Assembly (NCBI RefSeq): GCF_900176885.1
Contig: NZ_LT839648.1
Span: 3,914,770 to 3,947,535, forward strand
From: Oceanobacillus senegalensis
GTDB taxonomy: Bacteria > Bacillota > Bacilli > Bacillales > Amphibacillaceae
Direction of reading: 5' to 3'
DNA length: 32,766 nucleotides
Position numbers and translations under genes: made by a program. This document shows, in pieces, positions 32,629 through 32,766 of the stretch. The first letter of the stretch is position 1; each line of letters begins with the position of its first letter. The notes beneath the pieces are model-generated. The model made no database searches. It had not been told where the DNA came from and worked only from the letters and a program-made list of their open reading frames with translations.

Positions 32629-32766
32629 TGATAAATCGGGTGGAGAGCTGATAAAAAAGAGGGAGAGCTGATAAATGATGAGGAGCGCCGATAAACAAGT
32701 GGGAGTGCCGATAAATCAATGGGACCGCCGATAAACAAGTGGGAGTGCCGATAAATCAATGGGAAC
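32629..32766. repeat. 20-bp tandem repeat, about 7 units, running off the window
   Basis: Units of exactly 20 bases beginning TGATAAAT or CGATAAA and ending near GGGAG or GGGAC; the last four alternate between two versions (CAAGTGGGAGTG and TCAATGGGACCG). The only long frame across it, on the minus strand, merely translates the repeat. The 160 bases between copy F and the repeat (32466-32628) show no gene; the peptide operon promoter should be there or nearer copy F, but I see no clear boxes. Confidence 0.85.

Noticed and set aside
32481..32759. A 92-codon minus-strand frame at the window end
   Set aside because: It is a translation of the 20-base repeat, with no ribosome binding site.

Overview
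The window looks like a chromosomal segment from a low-GC Gram-positive of the family Bacillaceae, of the Oceanobacillus/Virgibacillus kind. The evidence is the 16S sequence style, the 16S 3' end complementary to strong AAAGGAGG ribosome binding sites, S-box riboswitches in front of methionine genes, and ComK-, FabZ- and SwrC-like proteins. The genus is an inference; no database was searched.

Positions 1-15261 hold RNA genes only. A 5S gene and a 12-tRNA cluster lead into a complete 16S-23S-5S operon. A 9-tRNA cluster leads into a second, almost identical operon, and a 19-tRNA cluster closes the block at a terminator (40 intact tRNAs, two 16S, two 23S and three 5S genes). Each 16S has a TTGACA/TAAATT promoter, and two of the 5S genes have a good promoter of their own in the 23S-5S spacer. 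Seven times in the tRNA clusters the 5' part of a tRNA gene (Met, Thr, Lys or Phe) breaks off into a 90-110 base insert that appears to fold. An intact copy of that tRNA, or one more fragment and then the intact copy, follows. I do not recognise these chimeras.

Positions 15262-21320 hold plus-strand genes: fabZ, an acidic lipoprotein, a shortened comK-like gene, and a lipoprotein adaptor overlapping an RND efflux pump (SwrC/YerP type). A tiny YjfB-like reading frame lies on the minus strand at 16416-16511.

Positions 21376-24412 are a minus-strand methionine region. An S-box riboswitch precedes metI (cystathionine gamma-synthase type) and a YxjG/YxjH-type methyltransferase gene. Upstream is a second S-box with an intact-looking terminator but only a 78-codon, probably decayed, reading frame below it. 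Positions 24560-24765 may be a transposon end.

Positions 24838-28339 form a sugar-acid module: a GntR regulator diverges from a zinc alcohol dehydrogenase and a GntP-type permease. A strong promoter lies immediately upstream of a TGTAAC/GTTACA palindrome that probably is the regulator's operator.

Positions 28384-32465 (minus strand) hold the most unusual locus. Five tandem near-identical genes encode 36-residue peptides rich in Ser, Tyr and acidic residues, each with its own strong ribosome binding site. A sixth, degenerate copy lies upstream. Downstream are an ABC exporter without a peptidase domain, a soluble Hanks-type Ser/Thr kinase with catalytic residues intact, and an unknown 123-residue protein. 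The peptides have no Cys and no positive charge. A secreted, possibly phosphorylated peptide system is my inference. The window ends in a 20-bp tandem repeat.
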